Source: Myroides odoratus DSM 2801
Lineage (GTDB): Bacteria; Bacteroidota; Bacteroidia; Flavobacteriales; Flavobacteriaceae
DNA: 64,000 bases
NCBI RefSeq assembly: GCF_000243275.1
Contig: NZ_CM001437.1
Location: 2,089,226 to 2,153,225, forward strand
Direction: 5' to 3'
Shown: positions 7,124-16,046 of the stretch, one piece after another
Layout of the letters: each line of letters begins with the position of its first letter
Position numbering within the stretch: the stretch's first letter is position 1
The notes under the pieces: model-generated
The model's database searches: none
What the model was told of the DNA's origin: nothing
Seen by the model: only the letters and a program-made list of their open reading frames with translations
Program-made: the position numbers and the translations under genes

Positions 7124-8749
7124 ATGGCTTGTACAAATTGTTCAACGAAGACAGATAGTAATGGCGTACCCAGAGGGTGTCAGAGTAAAGGAACATGCGG
7201 AACAGACAGCTGTAATAAATTAGCAGTTTTTGATTGGTTGTCAAATATGGTTTATCCAAATTCAGACAGCATCTTTGATATAGTTGAGGTTCGATTTAAG
7301 AACGGAAGAAAAGATTTTTATCGTTATCCAAGTGGAATGACAGTAGCAATGGGAGATATCGTTGCAACTGAAAGTTCTCCAGGACACGATGTGGGGATTA
7401 TTTCTTTAGTAGGTGAACTGGTTAAGGTTCAAATGAAAAAAAAGAAAGCAGATCCAGACGGAGAAATCCTAAAAATCTATCGTAAAGCAACACAAAAAGA
7501 TATTGATATTTGGCAGGAAGTTCGCGAAAAAGAAGAACCTGTGCGAATGCGAGCAAGAGAGATTGCCATCAATTTAAACCTAGAAATGAAAATATCAGAT
7601 GTTGAGTTTCAGGGGGATGGATCAAAAGCTACGTTTTATTACACGGCGAGTGAGCGTGTTGATTTTAGACAGTTAATTAAAGAATTTGCTAGAGAATTTA
7701 GCATTCGAATCGAAATGAAACAGGTTGGTTTCCGACAAGAAGCAGCACGCTTAGGTGGGGTTGGATCTTGTGGAAGAGAATTGTGTTGTTCAACTTGGTT
7801 GACGGATTTCCGAAGTGTAAATACGGCTGCAGCACGTTACCAACAATTGTCACTGAATCCGCAAAAATTAGCAGGACAATGTGGGAAATTAAAATGTTGT
7901 TTAAATTTTGAATTGGATACGTATTTAGAGGCATTGAAAGATATGCCCGATTCAGATACGAAGCTAATGACAGTGAAGGGAATTGCTTTTTGCCAGAAAA
8001 TAGATATTTTCAAAGGGCAAATGTGGTTTGCTTACGCGAATAACTCTGCCAATTGGTATGTGTTGTCTACCGAGCACGTAAAAGAAATCTTGGAGTTAAA
8101 TGCACAGAATGAAAAAGGAAATGAACTTGAAAGTTATAGCGAGGATATTCCTTCGGATAAAGATCACTTCCAAAATGCAATAGAGCAAGATAGTGTAACG
8201 CGTTTTGATCAACCAAAACGAAAAAGAAAAAACACAAAGGCAAAAGGTAAATCTGGAGAGCGCGAGGGCAATGCACCTAGAGGGGCAGAAGCAAGAGGAA
8301 GCGAAGATAAGGAAACACCAAATGCAAGAGAAGATAGAAAACGCAGACCGAAGAATAGACCAGCCAAAAATGCGGATGGTAACGATAGACCAGTAAGCAA
8401 GGAGGGAGAACGCAAAGCGGAGGGTAGACCGGAACGTAAAACAGAAGGTCGACCAGAGCGCAAAACGGAAGATCGCAAGGAAAGAGCAGAAGGTAGACCG
8501 GAACGTAAAACGGAAGGTCGATCAGAGCGTAAACCGGCAGATCGAAATGAAAAATCGGAAGGTAGACCTGAGGGTAGATCGGATAAAAAAGGAGGTAATA
8601 GAGAGCCTAAACCAGCGAATGAACAAGGAGCTGAGGAAAACAAAGGCAAGAATCAAAAACCGAGATCCAATAAACCGAAACAGAGAAAACCTCGACCAAC
8701 GAACCCAAATACAAACCCAACAAATAAACAAGACGGTGAAAATAAATAG
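7124..8749 (+). CDS. ricT: PSP1-domain protein, RicT/YaaT family, with long basic tail
   Basis: Residues 1 to about 330 are a PSP1 C-terminal domain protein. Signature segments are SCGRELCCSTWLTDF and GQCGKLKCCLNFELD, with the paired cysteines that bind an Fe-S cluster in Bacillus RicT. Another Cys-rich patch (CTNCSTKTDSNGVPRGCQSK) sits at the extreme N-terminus. From residue ~360 the protein is a low-complexity basic tail rich in Arg, Lys, Glu and Gly, including two 69-nt repeats. In Bacillus the RicT complex affects RNA maturation; the role in Flavobacteria is not settled and the tail suggests RNA or polyanion binding (inference). The gene sits directly before gldH, an order I recall from other gliding Flavobacteria. 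Confidence 0.85.
   Translation: MACTNCSTKTDSNGVPRGCQSKGTCGTDSCNKLAVFDWLSNMVYPNSDSIFDIVEVRFKNGRKDFYRYPSGMTVAMGDIVATESSPGHDVGIISLVGELVKVQMKKKKADPDGEILKIYRKATQKDIDIWQEVREKEEPVRMRAREIAINLNLEMKISDVEFQGDGSKATFYYTASERVDFRQLIKEFAREFSIRIEMKQVGFRQEAARLGGVGSCGRELCCSTWLTDFRSVNTAAARYQQLSLNPQKLAGQCGKLKCCLNFELDTYLEALKDMPDSDTKLMTVKGIAFCQKIDIFKGQMWFAYANNSANWYVLSTEHVKEILELNAQNEKGNELESYSEDIPSDKDHFQNAIEQDSVTRFDQPKRKRKNTKAKGKSGEREGNAPRGAEARGSEDKETPNAREDRKRRPKNRPAKNADGNDRPVSKEGERKAEGRPERKTEGRPERKTEDRKERAEGRPERKTEGRSERKPADRNEKSEGRPEGRSDKKGGNREPKPANEQGAEENKGKNQKPRSNKPKQRKPRPTNPNTNPTNKQDGENK
8423..8560 (+). repeat. Two tandem 69-nt in-frame repeats in the ricT tail
   Basis: Positions 8423-8491 and 8492-8560 are 69-nt units, each coding two GRxERKxx octapeptides and a DRxExxE heptapeptide (24+24+21 nt). 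A partial further unit begins at 8561 (GRPEGRSDKK). The copies differ at several bases, so the duplication is not recent. Confidence 0.8.
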
Positions 8750-9230
8750 TCTTTATTTAGCTTTGAGTCTTTTGTTATGCTTGTTTATCAGCTGTAAACA
8801 CGATAGCAAAGTCGTTTTTGATGAGTACCAACCCACTAAAGGGGTCTGGGAGAAAAATGATGTGAAGACCTTTGTTTGGGATGTACAAGATACGTTGACG
8901 GCTCATGATTTGTTTATGAACGTCAGAGTGAATAATGATTATCCTTACAGTAATATGTTTGTGATTTTCAAAATTTACAAACCTAGTACGGCTATTGTGA
9001 TTGATACGATTCAATTTCAAATGGCTGATCCAAATGGAGCACTGTTGGGTAATGGATTTTCAGACGTCAAGGAGAGTACGTTGTGGTTGAAAGAACACTA
9101 CATCTTCAACGAAACTGGAAAATACAAAATGACAGTAGAACAAGCTGTTAGAGCACTAGGGGATGTAGAAGGCGTCCCTGCCTTACCAGGAATAAGTGAA
9201 GTTGGATTGAGAATCGAAAAAGCAGAATAA
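8736..9230 (+). CDS. gldH: Gliding motility lipoprotein GldH
   Basis: I choose the GTG at 8736, which overlaps the ricT stop by 14 nt. The frame is open further upstream, but only this start gives a short lipoprotein signal peptide (MKINSLYLALSLLLCLFISC, Cys20). The mature part has FDEYQPTKGVWEKNDVKTF, YPYSNMFVIFKIYKP and the ALGDVEGVPALPGISEVGLR end typical of GldH, about 164 residues in all. GldH is an outer-membrane-associated lipoprotein required for gliding in Flavobacterium johnsoniae and linked to the type IX secretion/gliding machinery. The overlap with ricT and a 15-nt gap to the next gene indicate one operon. Confidence 0.88.
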   Translation: MKINSLYLALSLLLCLFISCKHDSKVVFDEYQPTKGVWEKNDVKTFVWDVQDTLTAHDLFMNVRVNNDYPYSNMFVIFKIYKPSTAIVIDTIQFQMADPNGALLGNGFSDVKESTLWLKEHYIFNETGKYKMTVEQAVRALGDVEGVPALPGISEVGLRIEKAE

Positions 9231-9245
9231 GTTTTTTAAAGTTGT

Positions 9246-11546
9246 ATGAAAAACAAAAAACAAACGAATAAAAATGCCACTAATTTCAAAAAGTATGTAT
9301 CTGCTTTTTGGATTGCCTTTTTTGGACTAGGGGTGGCTATTGTATTATTTTTCCTATGTGCTTCTTGGGGAGTTTTTGGAGCGATGCCTACGTTTGATGA
9401 GTTGGAAAACCCATCAAGTAATGTGGCAACCGAAATTATCTCTTCGGACGGGAAGACGATTGGGAAATTCTATCTAGAAAATCGCGTTCCTGTGAACTAT
9501 GATGATTTACCTCCTCATTTGGTGCAAGCGTTAATTGCAACAGAAGATGAGCGTTTTTATGGTCATTCTGGAATTGATGCTAGAGGAACTTTACGCGCTG
9601 TGACTTCTGTAGGGAGTAGCGGTGGGGCAAGTACGATTACACAACAGCTAGCGAAATTGTTATTTCACGGGGAAGGATCTCGTAACCTAGCAAAGCGTAT
9701 TGCACAAAAAGCAAAAGAATGGGTTATTGCAGTTAAATTAGAGCGCCAATATACCAAAGAAGAAATCTTGACGATGTATTTAAACAAAGCAGATTTCGTG
9801 AATAATGCGGTTGGAATTCGTTCAGCAGCGAAAGTATATTTAGGTAAAGAACCGAAAGATTTAACTATTGATGAAGCCGCTATGTTAGTAGGGATGCTTC
9901 AGAATCCGGCTTATTTTAATCCTGTGCGTCGACCTGAATTAGTACAGAAAAGACGTAATGTTGTTTTGCATCAAATGGCAAAAAATGACTTCATTACAAA
10001 AGAAGAAAGTCTTCGTATGCAAGAACTTCCTTTGTCGTTACACTTTACGCCAGAAAGCCACAGAGAGGGAATTGCTACCTATTTTAGAGAGTATTTACGC
10101 GATTATATGCGCCGTTGGGTGAAAGAAAACCCGAAAAAAGACGGAACAACATATGATATCTATAGAGATGGTCTAAAAATTTATGTTTCTATCGATTCGC
10201 GCATGCAAAAATATGCGGAAGAAGCGGTACAAGAACACATCAGTAATTTACAAGAGGAGTTCTTCATCCAGCAAAAGAACAATAAAAACGCACCGTTTTT
10301 TAATATTAATGATAAAGAAACAGAGGCGATTATCAATCGTGCGATGAAAACATCAGAACGTTGGCGTCAAATGAAAGAACAAGGTAAATCAGAAGAGGAA
10401 ATCTTGAATTCTTTCAAAGTGAAAACGGAGATGCGTATTTTCTCTTGGAAAGGGGAAATCGATACGGTGATGACACCAAGAGATTCGATTATTTATTACA
10501 AACACTTCTTGCAAACAGGATTGATGTCTATGGAACCTCAAACAGGTCATATTAAGGCTTGGGTTGGAGGTATTAACTATAAACATTTCCAGTATGATCA
10601 CGTAGGGCAAGGAGCAAGACAAGTAGGATCGGTATTTAAGCCGTTTGTATATGCTACAGCTATTGAGCAATTGCATTATTCTCCTTGTGATTCTATTATC
10701 GATTCACCTTTTACAATGCCTAAAGGTAGATATGGAATTAGCCAAGATTGGTCTCCTCAGAACTCGAATAGAAGTTACAAGGGAATCATGACGTTAAAGC
10801 AAGCGTTAGCAGGATCTGTGAATACTGTTACAGCGAAGTTGATGGATAAAGTAGGGCCAAAAGCAGTTGTAAACATGACTAGAGATTTGGGTGTATCAGC
10901 AGATATCCCACAAAGTCCAGCTATTGCGCTAGGTGCAGTTGATATTACAGTAAGTGATATGGTGGCGGCTTACAGTACGTTTGCCAACCAAGGAATTTAC
11001 GTGAAACCTGTTTTCGTAACGCGAATTGAGGATAAAAATGGAGTAATCTTATTTAATGCTGTTCCAGAAACAAAAGATGTATTGAGCAAAGATGTGGCTT
11101 ACACGGTAGTTAAACTACTGGAAGGAGTTACAGAAAGTGGTTCTGGGGTGCGTTTGAGAACGACTTGGCAAGGCCCAGGATATAAACGAGTAACAGGTCA
11201 CCCTTATAAATTTACGAATCCAATTGCAGGTAAAACCGGAACCACACAGAATAACAGTGATGGTTGGTTTATTGGAATGGTGCCGAATTTAGCAACGGGT
11301 GTTTGGGTTGGTAATGACGATCGTGCTGCTCACTTTAAAACCATGCTATATGGACAAGGAGCTACGATGGCACTACCTGTTTGGGGCTTGTTTATGAATA
11401 AATGTTACGCAGATAAAACACTACATGTTTCTAAATCTGCTTTCGAAGTTCCTGAAGGATTATCCATCCGCGTAGATTGTACAAAAATCGTACAAGAAGC
11501 CGAGACGGAAGACGAAGGACTAGACACAAATGAATTTGACTTCTAA
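9246..11546 (+). CDS. Bifunctional penicillin-binding protein 1A
   Basis: This 766-residue class A PBP builds peptidoglycan at the periplasmic face of the inner membrane. A membrane anchor lies at about residues 17-42. A GT51 transglycosylase domain follows with ATEDERFYGHSGID (catalytic Glu) and STITQQLAKLLF. The transpeptidase domain has the active-site SVFK near residue 461, the SVN motif of AGSVNTVTAKL, and KTGTT near residue 662. Length and order are normal for the family. It is the last gene of the ricT-gldH operon and is followed by a strong terminator. The symbol (mrcA/pbpA) is not certain in this phylum, so none is given. Confidence 0.93.
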   Translation: MKNKKQTNKNATNFKKYVSAFWIAFFGLGVAIVLFFLCASWGVFGAMPTFDELENPSSNVATEIISSDGKTIGKFYLENRVPVNYDDLPPHLVQALIATEDERFYGHSGIDARGTLRAVTSVGSSGGASTITQQLAKLLFHGEGSRNLAKRIAQKAKEWVIAVKLERQYTKEEILTMYLNKADFVNNAVGIRSAAKVYLGKEPKDLTIDEAAMLVGMLQNPAYFNPVRRPELVQKRRNVVLHQMAKNDFITKEESLRMQELPLSLHFTPESHREGIATYFREYLRDYMRRWVKENPKKDGTTYDIYRDGLKIYVSIDSRMQKYAEEAVQEHISNLQEEFFIQQKNNKNAPFFNINDKETEAIINRAMKTSERWRQMKEQGKSEEEILNSFKVKTEMRIFSWKGEIDTVMTPRDSIIYYKHFLQTGLMSMEPQTGHIKAWVGGINYKHFQYDHVGQGARQVGSVFKPFVYATAIEQLHYSPCDSIIDSPFTMPKGRYGISQDWSPQNSNRSYKGIMTLKQALAGSVNTVTAKLMDKVGPKAVVNMTRDLGVSADIPQSPAIALGAVDITVSDMVAAYSTFANQGIYVKPVFVTRIEDKNGVILFNAVPETKDVLSKDVAYTVVKLLEGVTESGSGVRLRTTWQGPGYKRVTGHPYKFTNPIAGKTGTTQNNSDGWFIGMVPNLATGVWVGNDDRAAHFKTMLYGQGATMALPVWGLFMNKCYADKTLHVSKSAFEVPEGLSIRVDCTKIVQEAETEDEGLDTNEFDF

Positions 11547-11551
11547 TATTG

Positions 11552-11583
11552 AAAACGCCTTTTTTTAAAGGCGTTTTTTTTAT
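11552..11583 (+). terminator. Rho-independent terminator after PBP1A
   Basis: AAACGCCTTT and AAAGGCGTTT form a stem with a TTTT loop, followed by a run of T, 6 nt after the PBP stop. Confidence 0.9.
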
Positions 11584-11613
11584 ACTTTAGAGCAGTTAAT
11601 TAAACCAAAGATT

Positions 11614-12315
11614 ATGATAAACAAAAAAGTAGCCAATGTTCAGGAAGCATTAGCTGATGTTCAAGATAATATGACGATAATGCTTGGTGGTTTTGGATTG
11701 TGTGGAATACCTGAAAACTCAATCGCAGAGCTTGTTCGCAAGAATACGAAAGGCTTAACGTGTATTTCTAATAATGCAGGTGTAGATGATTTTGGTCTAG
11801 GTTTGTTGTTGCAAAAACACCAAATTGATAAGATGATTTCATCCTATGTTGGTGAAAATGCAGAGTTTGAACGTCAAATGCTGTCAGGAGAACTTAATGT
11901 TGAGTTGACTCCACAAGGAACTTTAGCAGAAAAATGTAGAGCTGCTAAGATGGGAATTCCCGCTTTTTTCACACCAGCTGGTTATGGAACGGAAGTAGCA
12001 GAAGGAAAAGAAGTACGTGTTTTCAATGGAAAACCTCATATTTTAGAAGAAGCTTTCGATGCAGATTTTGCTATTGTAAAAGCATGGAAAGGGGATGAAG
12101 CAGGGAACTTAATCTTTAAGGGAACAGCAAGAAACTTTAATGAATGTATGGCAGGTGCTGGAAAAATTACAGTTGCTGAGGTAGAAGAATTAGTGCCAAT
12201 TGGATCACTAGATCCAAACGAAATTCATGTGCCTGGTATTTTTGTAAAACGTATTTTTCAAGGTGAAAAATATGAAAAGAGAATCGAACAACGCACTGTA
12301 CGTCAAAGAAAGTAA
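11614..12315 (+). CDS. scoA: 3-oxoacid CoA-transferase subunit A
   Basis: A 233-residue alpha subunit of a succinyl-CoA:3-ketoacid (acetoacetate) CoA transferase. The CoA-binding signature [10 protein letters not shown] is near residue 28, and the [26 protein letters not shown] and [12 protein letters not shown] segments are typical of SCOT alpha. With the beta subunit it moves CoA from succinyl-CoA to acetoacetate in ketone-body and leucine/aromatic amino acid catabolism. The latter fits the homogentisate route genes later in the window, since fumarylacetoacetate cleavage yields acetoacetate. The beta-subunit gene follows after 25 nt. ScoA is the best name, but AtoD-like specificity cannot be excluded. 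Confidence 0.9.
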   Translation: MINKKVANVQEALADVQDNMTIMLGGFGLCGIPENSIAELVRKNTKGLTCISNNAGVDDFGLGLLLQKHQIDKMISSYVGENAEFERQMLSGELNVELTPQGTLAEKCRAAKMGIPAFFTPAGYGTEVAEGKEVRVFNGKPHILEEAFDADFAIVKAWKGDEAGNLIFKGTARNFNECMAGAGKITVAEVEELVPIGSLDPNEIHVPGIFVKRIFQGEKYEKRIEQRTVRQRK

Positions 12316-12340
12316 CCCACCAACCGTTTAAAGAGAAATT

Positions 12341-12997
12341 ATGTTAGATAAAGTAGGTATTGCAAAGCGAATTGCAAAAGAATTACAAGATGGATATTTT
12401 GTAAACCTAGGTATTGGTATCCCAACACTTGTGGCTAATTATGTACCAGAAGGAATGAATGTTGATTTTCAAAGTGAAAACGGCGTTTTAGGGATGGGAC
12501 CATTCCCTTATGAAGGAGAAGAGGATGCGGACTTAATTAACGCAGGAAAACAAACGATAACTACCTTAGCAGGGGCGTCTTTCTTTGATTCGTCAACGAG
12601 CTTCGGAATGATCAGAGGAAAACACGTAGACTTGACTATTTTAGGAGCGATGGAAGTTTCTGAAAAAGGAGATATTGCCAACTGGAAAATTCCAGGTAAA
12701 ATGGTAAAAGGAATGGGAGGAGCAATGGATTTAGTTGCATCTGCTGAAAATATCATCGTGGCGATGATGCACGTGAATAAAGCAGGTGAATCAAAAATCT
12801 TAAAAGAATGTTCTTTGCCATTAACGGGAGTAGGATGTGTAAAAAAGATCGTTACGGAGTTAGCCGTAATGGAAGTTACACCGAATGGAATGAAGCTTTT
12901 AGAAAGAGCACCAGGTGTTTCTGTTGAAGATATTGTCAAAGCAACAGAAGTAACACTAATTATTGAAGGAGATATTCCAGAAATGAATATAGATTAA
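12341..12997 (+). CDS. scoB: 3-oxoacid CoA-transferase subunit B
   Basis: A 218-residue beta subunit with the [12 protein letters not shown] motif near residue 45; the Glu of SENG is the catalytic residue that forms the enzyme-CoA thioester. [16 protein letters not shown] near the start and the [14 protein letters not shown] segment are family hallmarks. It begins 25 nt after subunit A and the pair ends in a strong terminator, so it is a two-gene operon. Confidence 0.92.
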   Translation: MLDKVGIAKRIAKELQDGYFVNLGIGIPTLVANYVPEGMNVDFQSENGVLGMGPFPYEGEEDADLINAGKQTITTLAGASFFDSSTSFGMIRGKHVDLTILGAMEVSEKGDIANWKIPGKMVKGMGGAMDLVASAENIIVAMMHVNKAGESKILKECSLPLTGVGCVKKIVTELAVMEVTPNGMKLLERAPGVSVEDIVKATEVTLIIEGDIPEMNID

Positions 12998-13001
12998 ATA
13001 G

Positions 13002-13030
13002 AAAAGGAGGTTTTAAACCTCCTTTTTTTT
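13002..13030. terminator. Bidirectional terminator, scoAB / epimerase
   Basis: AAAAGGAGGTTT pairs with TAAACCTCCTTTT and a T-run follows. Genes converge here. The last bases touch the stop codon of the minus-strand epimerase gene. Confidence 0.88.
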
Positions 13031-13823
13031 ATAGCGTTTGGTAGGGTATACCTGTTTGTTGAACAATTTTATCACCTGTAATTTTACGATAAGTTTTCCA
13101 ATCGTTTTCTCCTCGTGGAGGTAAGGTTAAATCCAATTCCTCCGCTTCTTGCGTGTAATAATCTAAGCGATTCTTGTAATGTGGAGATACCAAATTGTAT
13201 ATTGCATTGTTGGTTAATCCTTGGGCAAGTAGAGCCGCTGTAAAGGCTACAATATCGCGAATGTGGATCATGTTCACGGGTAAATCGGGATTGTCTAGAA
13301 CGCCACGGTTTACAATATAACGCACCGGTTTACGGTCTGGACCGAACAATCCTCCTAGGCGCAAAATGCAACTTGTGATTTCACTGGTATTCAGCAATAG
13401 TTCTTCAGCTGCTAAAATTTGCTTGCTTGTAGGATCGTTGCTGTAGTCTACACTCTCTTCTGTTACCTCATGTTCTTGAGGGCTATATACTGAAACAGAA
13501 CTCATCATCATGACTTGTTGTACGCCTTGTTGTTTGAGATAAGGAATTAATCGTTCAAAACTACGGGCATACAAATCGCTTTCTTCTCCTCGAATGGGAG
13601 GAATAGTAATGACTAATACGTCTACATCTTTTAAAAATAGTTGGATTTGTTCTTCGTCTGGCTCCTGTAAATTCACAAGATAAGGATCTATGTTTGCTGC
13701 CTGTAATTCAGGTATTTTAACCTCACTTGTTGTCGATCCTTTGATGGTGTATTGTTTATCTTGAAGGTATTGGTTTAAGTGTAAACCCAACCAACCACAG
13801 CCTAGTATTCCTATCGTTTTCAT
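13029..13823 (-). CDS. NAD-dependent epimerase/dehydratase-like (SDR, YeeZ type)
   Basis: A 264-residue atypical extended SDR. It opens with a Rossmann motif, IGILGCGWLGLHLNQYL (GxGxxG variant). VQQVMMMSSVSVYSPQ is the serine-bearing strand, and ILRLGGLFGPDRKPVRY is the substrate-domain segment. The usual YxxxK pair is not obvious. Related E. coli YeeZ is of unknown substrate. Probably cytoplasmic NAD(P) binding; the reaction cannot be stated. It is monocistronic, divergent from the phosphodiesterase gene. Confidence 0.78.
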   Translation of the reverse strand: MKTIGILGCGWLGLHLNQYLQDKQYTIKGSTTSEVKIPELQAANIDPYLVNLQEPDEEQIQLFLKDVDVLVITIPPIRGEESDLYARSFERLIPYLKQQGVQQVMMMSSVSVYSPQEHEVTEESVDYSNDPTSKQILAAEELLLNTSEITSCILRLGGLFGPDRKPVRYIVNRGVLDNPDLPVNMIHIRDIVAFTAALLAQGLTNNAIYNLVSPHYKNRLDYYTQEAEELDLTLPPRGENDWKTYRKITGDKIVQQTGIPYQTL

Positions 13824-13917
13824 CTGGCGTATCTTTTAATTAAATGCTAAAAGTAAACAATTCCTTTGGGGGAGTGAATTTATCTGGTGATATTTGAAAT
13901 TATAAATTTCAGTAGAC

Positions 13918-15186
13918 ATGAAAAAATTAGCATTATCCCTGATGACTTTATTTCTCGTAGGGGGAAGTTTGTCCTTACAAGCACAAGAAATAGAGAAGCA
14001 ACTGGTTATAGAAGAAAGAAAAAACGATGCAAAGAAGGAAGAAAGCCCTTATGTTATTTTAGTTTCCTTGGATGGTTTTCGCTATGATTATATAGAAAAA
14101 CACAACGCAAAGTTTTTAGCTGAATTTGCAAGTTTGGGAACAAAGGCAGAATCGCTAATCCCTTCATATCCGTCTGTTACTTTTCCAAACCATTATTCTA
14201 TTGTAACGGGGATGTATCCAGGACATCACGGTTTAGTTGGAAATACCATGTACGATAGAAATACAGAAGAGCGCTATTCATTGGGTAACGCAAAGGCTGT
14301 TACGGATGCGAAATGGTATGGCGGAACTCCGCTATGGGTACTAGCAGAGCAACAAGGTATGTTGAGCGCTTGTTACTATTGGCCAGGGTCTGAAGCAGCG
14401 ATTCAGAAGGTATTGCCTACCTATTATTATAAATATTCAGAAAAATCAGATATTGATAGCCGTTTAGTACAAGTAAAAAACTGGTTGACTTTACCCGCTG
14501 AAAAACGACCACATTTCATTACGTTTTACATGCCTGAAGTAGATCATGCAGGGCATCAGTTTGGCCCAGACGCAGAGGAAACTACAAAAGCGGTTCAGTA
14601 CGTAGATGAAGCCATGGAAAAGTTGTATACCTTAGTTAAAGATTCAGGATTGCCTATTAATTTAGTGATCGTTTCGGATCATGGGATGTTAGAATTGGAT
14701 CAAAAAACGCTATTAAAATTGCCTTTCGAAGTCGATGAAAAAGAAATGGCAGTGGCTTCTAATGGAACGTATGTAAGCTTATTTATCAAGGATCCAAAGA
14801 AGATTAAAACGTGGTATGAGCAGATAAAAAAATCCATTGATCCTAAACTAATGGAGGTGCATCTAAAAGACAATTTACCTCAAGAGTATCACTTCGGATC
14901 AAAAGATGATCGTTATAATCGAGTAGGTGATATCGTATTGACTGCGCATGCTCCGTATTACTTTACGAATAGACCTTTGGCAGGAAGTCATGGTTTTGAC
15001 CCAGCAAAAGTGAAAGAAATGCACGCATTATTTATGGCTGTTGGCCCGAATATCAAAGAGAAGAATACAGTAAAATCGTTTGAGAATGTACACATTTATC
15101 CGATGATTGCACAAATCTTAGGATTAACTATAGATGAGAAGCAAGTAGATGGAACTGGAGCTGTTGCTAAAGAGGTTTTGAAATAA
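13918..15186 (+). CDS. Secreted ENPP-type nucleotide pyrophosphatase/phosphodiesterase
   Basis: A 422-residue protein with a Sec signal peptide (cut after SLQAQ, about residue 24) and an alkaline-phosphatase superfamily fold. ILVSLDGFRYDYIEKHNAKF supplies the first metal Asp. PSVTFPNHYSIVTG has the nucleophilic Thr. MPEVDHAGHQFGP, VIVSDHGM and AGSHGFDP supply the remaining metal ligands. ENPP enzymes cleave nucleotide or phospholipid diesters with two zinc ions. Here it probably acts in the periplasm on exogenous nucleotides (inference). It stands alone with its own terminator. Confidence 0.9.
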   Translation: MKKLALSLMTLFLVGGSLSLQAQEIEKQLVIEERKNDAKKEESPYVILVSLDGFRYDYIEKHNAKFLAEFASLGTKAESLIPSYPSVTFPNHYSIVTGMYPGHHGLVGNTMYDRNTEERYSLGNAKAVTDAKWYGGTPLWVLAEQQGMLSACYYWPGSEAAIQKVLPTYYYKYSEKSDIDSRLVQVKNWLTLPAEKRPHFITFYMPEVDHAGHQFGPDAEETTKAVQYVDEAMEKLYTLVKDSGLPINLVIVSDHGMLELDQKTLLKLPFEVDEKEMAVASNGTYVSLFIKDPKKIKTWYEQIKKSIDPKLMEVHLKDNLPQEYHFGSKDDRYNRVGDIVLTAHAPYYFTNRPLAGSHGFDPAKVKEMHALFMAVGPNIKEKNTVKSFENVHIYPMIAQILGLTIDEKQVDGTGAVAKEVLK

Positions 15187-15216
15187 AAATTCCTTTGTTT
15201 CACGAAATAAAGACAT

Positions 15217-15249
15217 AAAAAAACTCGATCGTTAGATCGAGTTTTTTTA
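15217..15249. terminator. Bidirectional terminator, phosphodiesterase / barrel gene
   Basis: ACTCGATC and GATCGAGT form a stem around GTTA, with an A-run before and a T-run after. Genes converge on it. Confidence 0.9.
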
Positions 15250-15251
15250 TT

Positions 15252-16034
15252 TTAGAATTGATAACCAAAACCGAGGTTTAGGTAGATGTTGTGCATGCTA
15301 AAAGAAATGTCTTCGAAGTCTTTTTTAAACAATCGGTTTGCACCATAGCTTACATCGCTAAAAAGTCTAAAATGACTGTTTAGATTCCATTCTCCACCTG
15401 CTTGAAAGCCCCATTGAAAGCGATTTAAATCATCAGAGTAGTCAAAATCAGCTGAAGCATCATCATTAAATTCAACTTTTAGACCTGTTGGAGCATTCTC
15501 GCGTAAGTAACCGTTCGAAACATTTCCTGTAAAATTTCGATCAATTAAACCAGATAAAAAGACTCCTCCATATAAGTTCCAATTTTCAGATAAATTATAA
15601 ACGGCTGAAATAGGAAAGGTTAGATACGTATTGCTCACATTGGTGTAAACATCTCCCGTAAAGTATCCTCTACTTGGACCTTTAGCAGAATTTACTTCTA
15701 TTAAGTAATTTTTCACACGTGCATCCGTCTTCATTCCTTTTTCTTCAAATCGAACCCCTAGTCGAACTCCCCATTGTTGGTTCACCCATTTTGTTGCATT
15801 GGCTTCAAACCCAGTCTGTAAACCTGGGTTGTAACTTTTTACACTGCGGATCTCACGGGGTAATCCCAAGGGAGCTGATCCTCCAATACTAAATTGAGCT
15901 TTTACTTGATAATCCATATTTTGTGTAAAAAAAGCTTGAAATTTAGAGGATGGGTTTTCTTGTGCTTCTTGTGCATATAGGGTTGTTCCTAGTACAAAGA
16001 ACAAACACCCAGAAAGGATATATTTAAAATTCAT
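15252..16034 (-). CDS. Small outer-membrane beta-barrel protein (PorT-like), cassette copy 1
   Basis: A 260-residue protein with a signal peptide (LGTTLYAQ) and alternating hydrophobic strands ending in the C-terminal aromatic NLGFGYQF, as in outer-membrane barrels. Segments ARVKNYLIEV, FPISAVYNLSENWNLYGGVF and DDLNRFQWGFQAGGEWNL recur almost unchanged in the protein at 17457-18278. The upstream PCMD lipoprotein gene is only 12 nt away, and the same pair order occurs next door, so the two products probably act together at the outer membrane. Substrate unknown. Confidence 0.78.
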   Translation of the reverse strand: MNFKYILSGCLFFVLGTTLYAQEAQENPSSKFQAFFTQNMDYQVKAQFSIGGSAPLGLPREIRSVKSYNPGLQTGFEANATKWVNQQWGVRLGVRFEEKGMKTDARVKNYLIEVNSAKGPSRGYFTGDVYTNVSNTYLTFPISAVYNLSENWNLYGGVFLSGLIDRNFTGNVSNGYLRENAPTGLKVEFNDDASADFDYSDDLNRFQWGFQAGGEWNLNSHFRLFSDVSYGANRLFKKDFEDISFSMHNIYLNLGFGYQF

Positions 16035-16046
16035 TTGTTTCTTTAA

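Noticed and set aside
8209..8649. Minus-strand 146-residue open frame opposite the ricT tail
   Set aside because: It is Ser/Leu/Arg/Pro-rich and simply the antisense of the GRPERKTE repeats; there is no promoter or start context.
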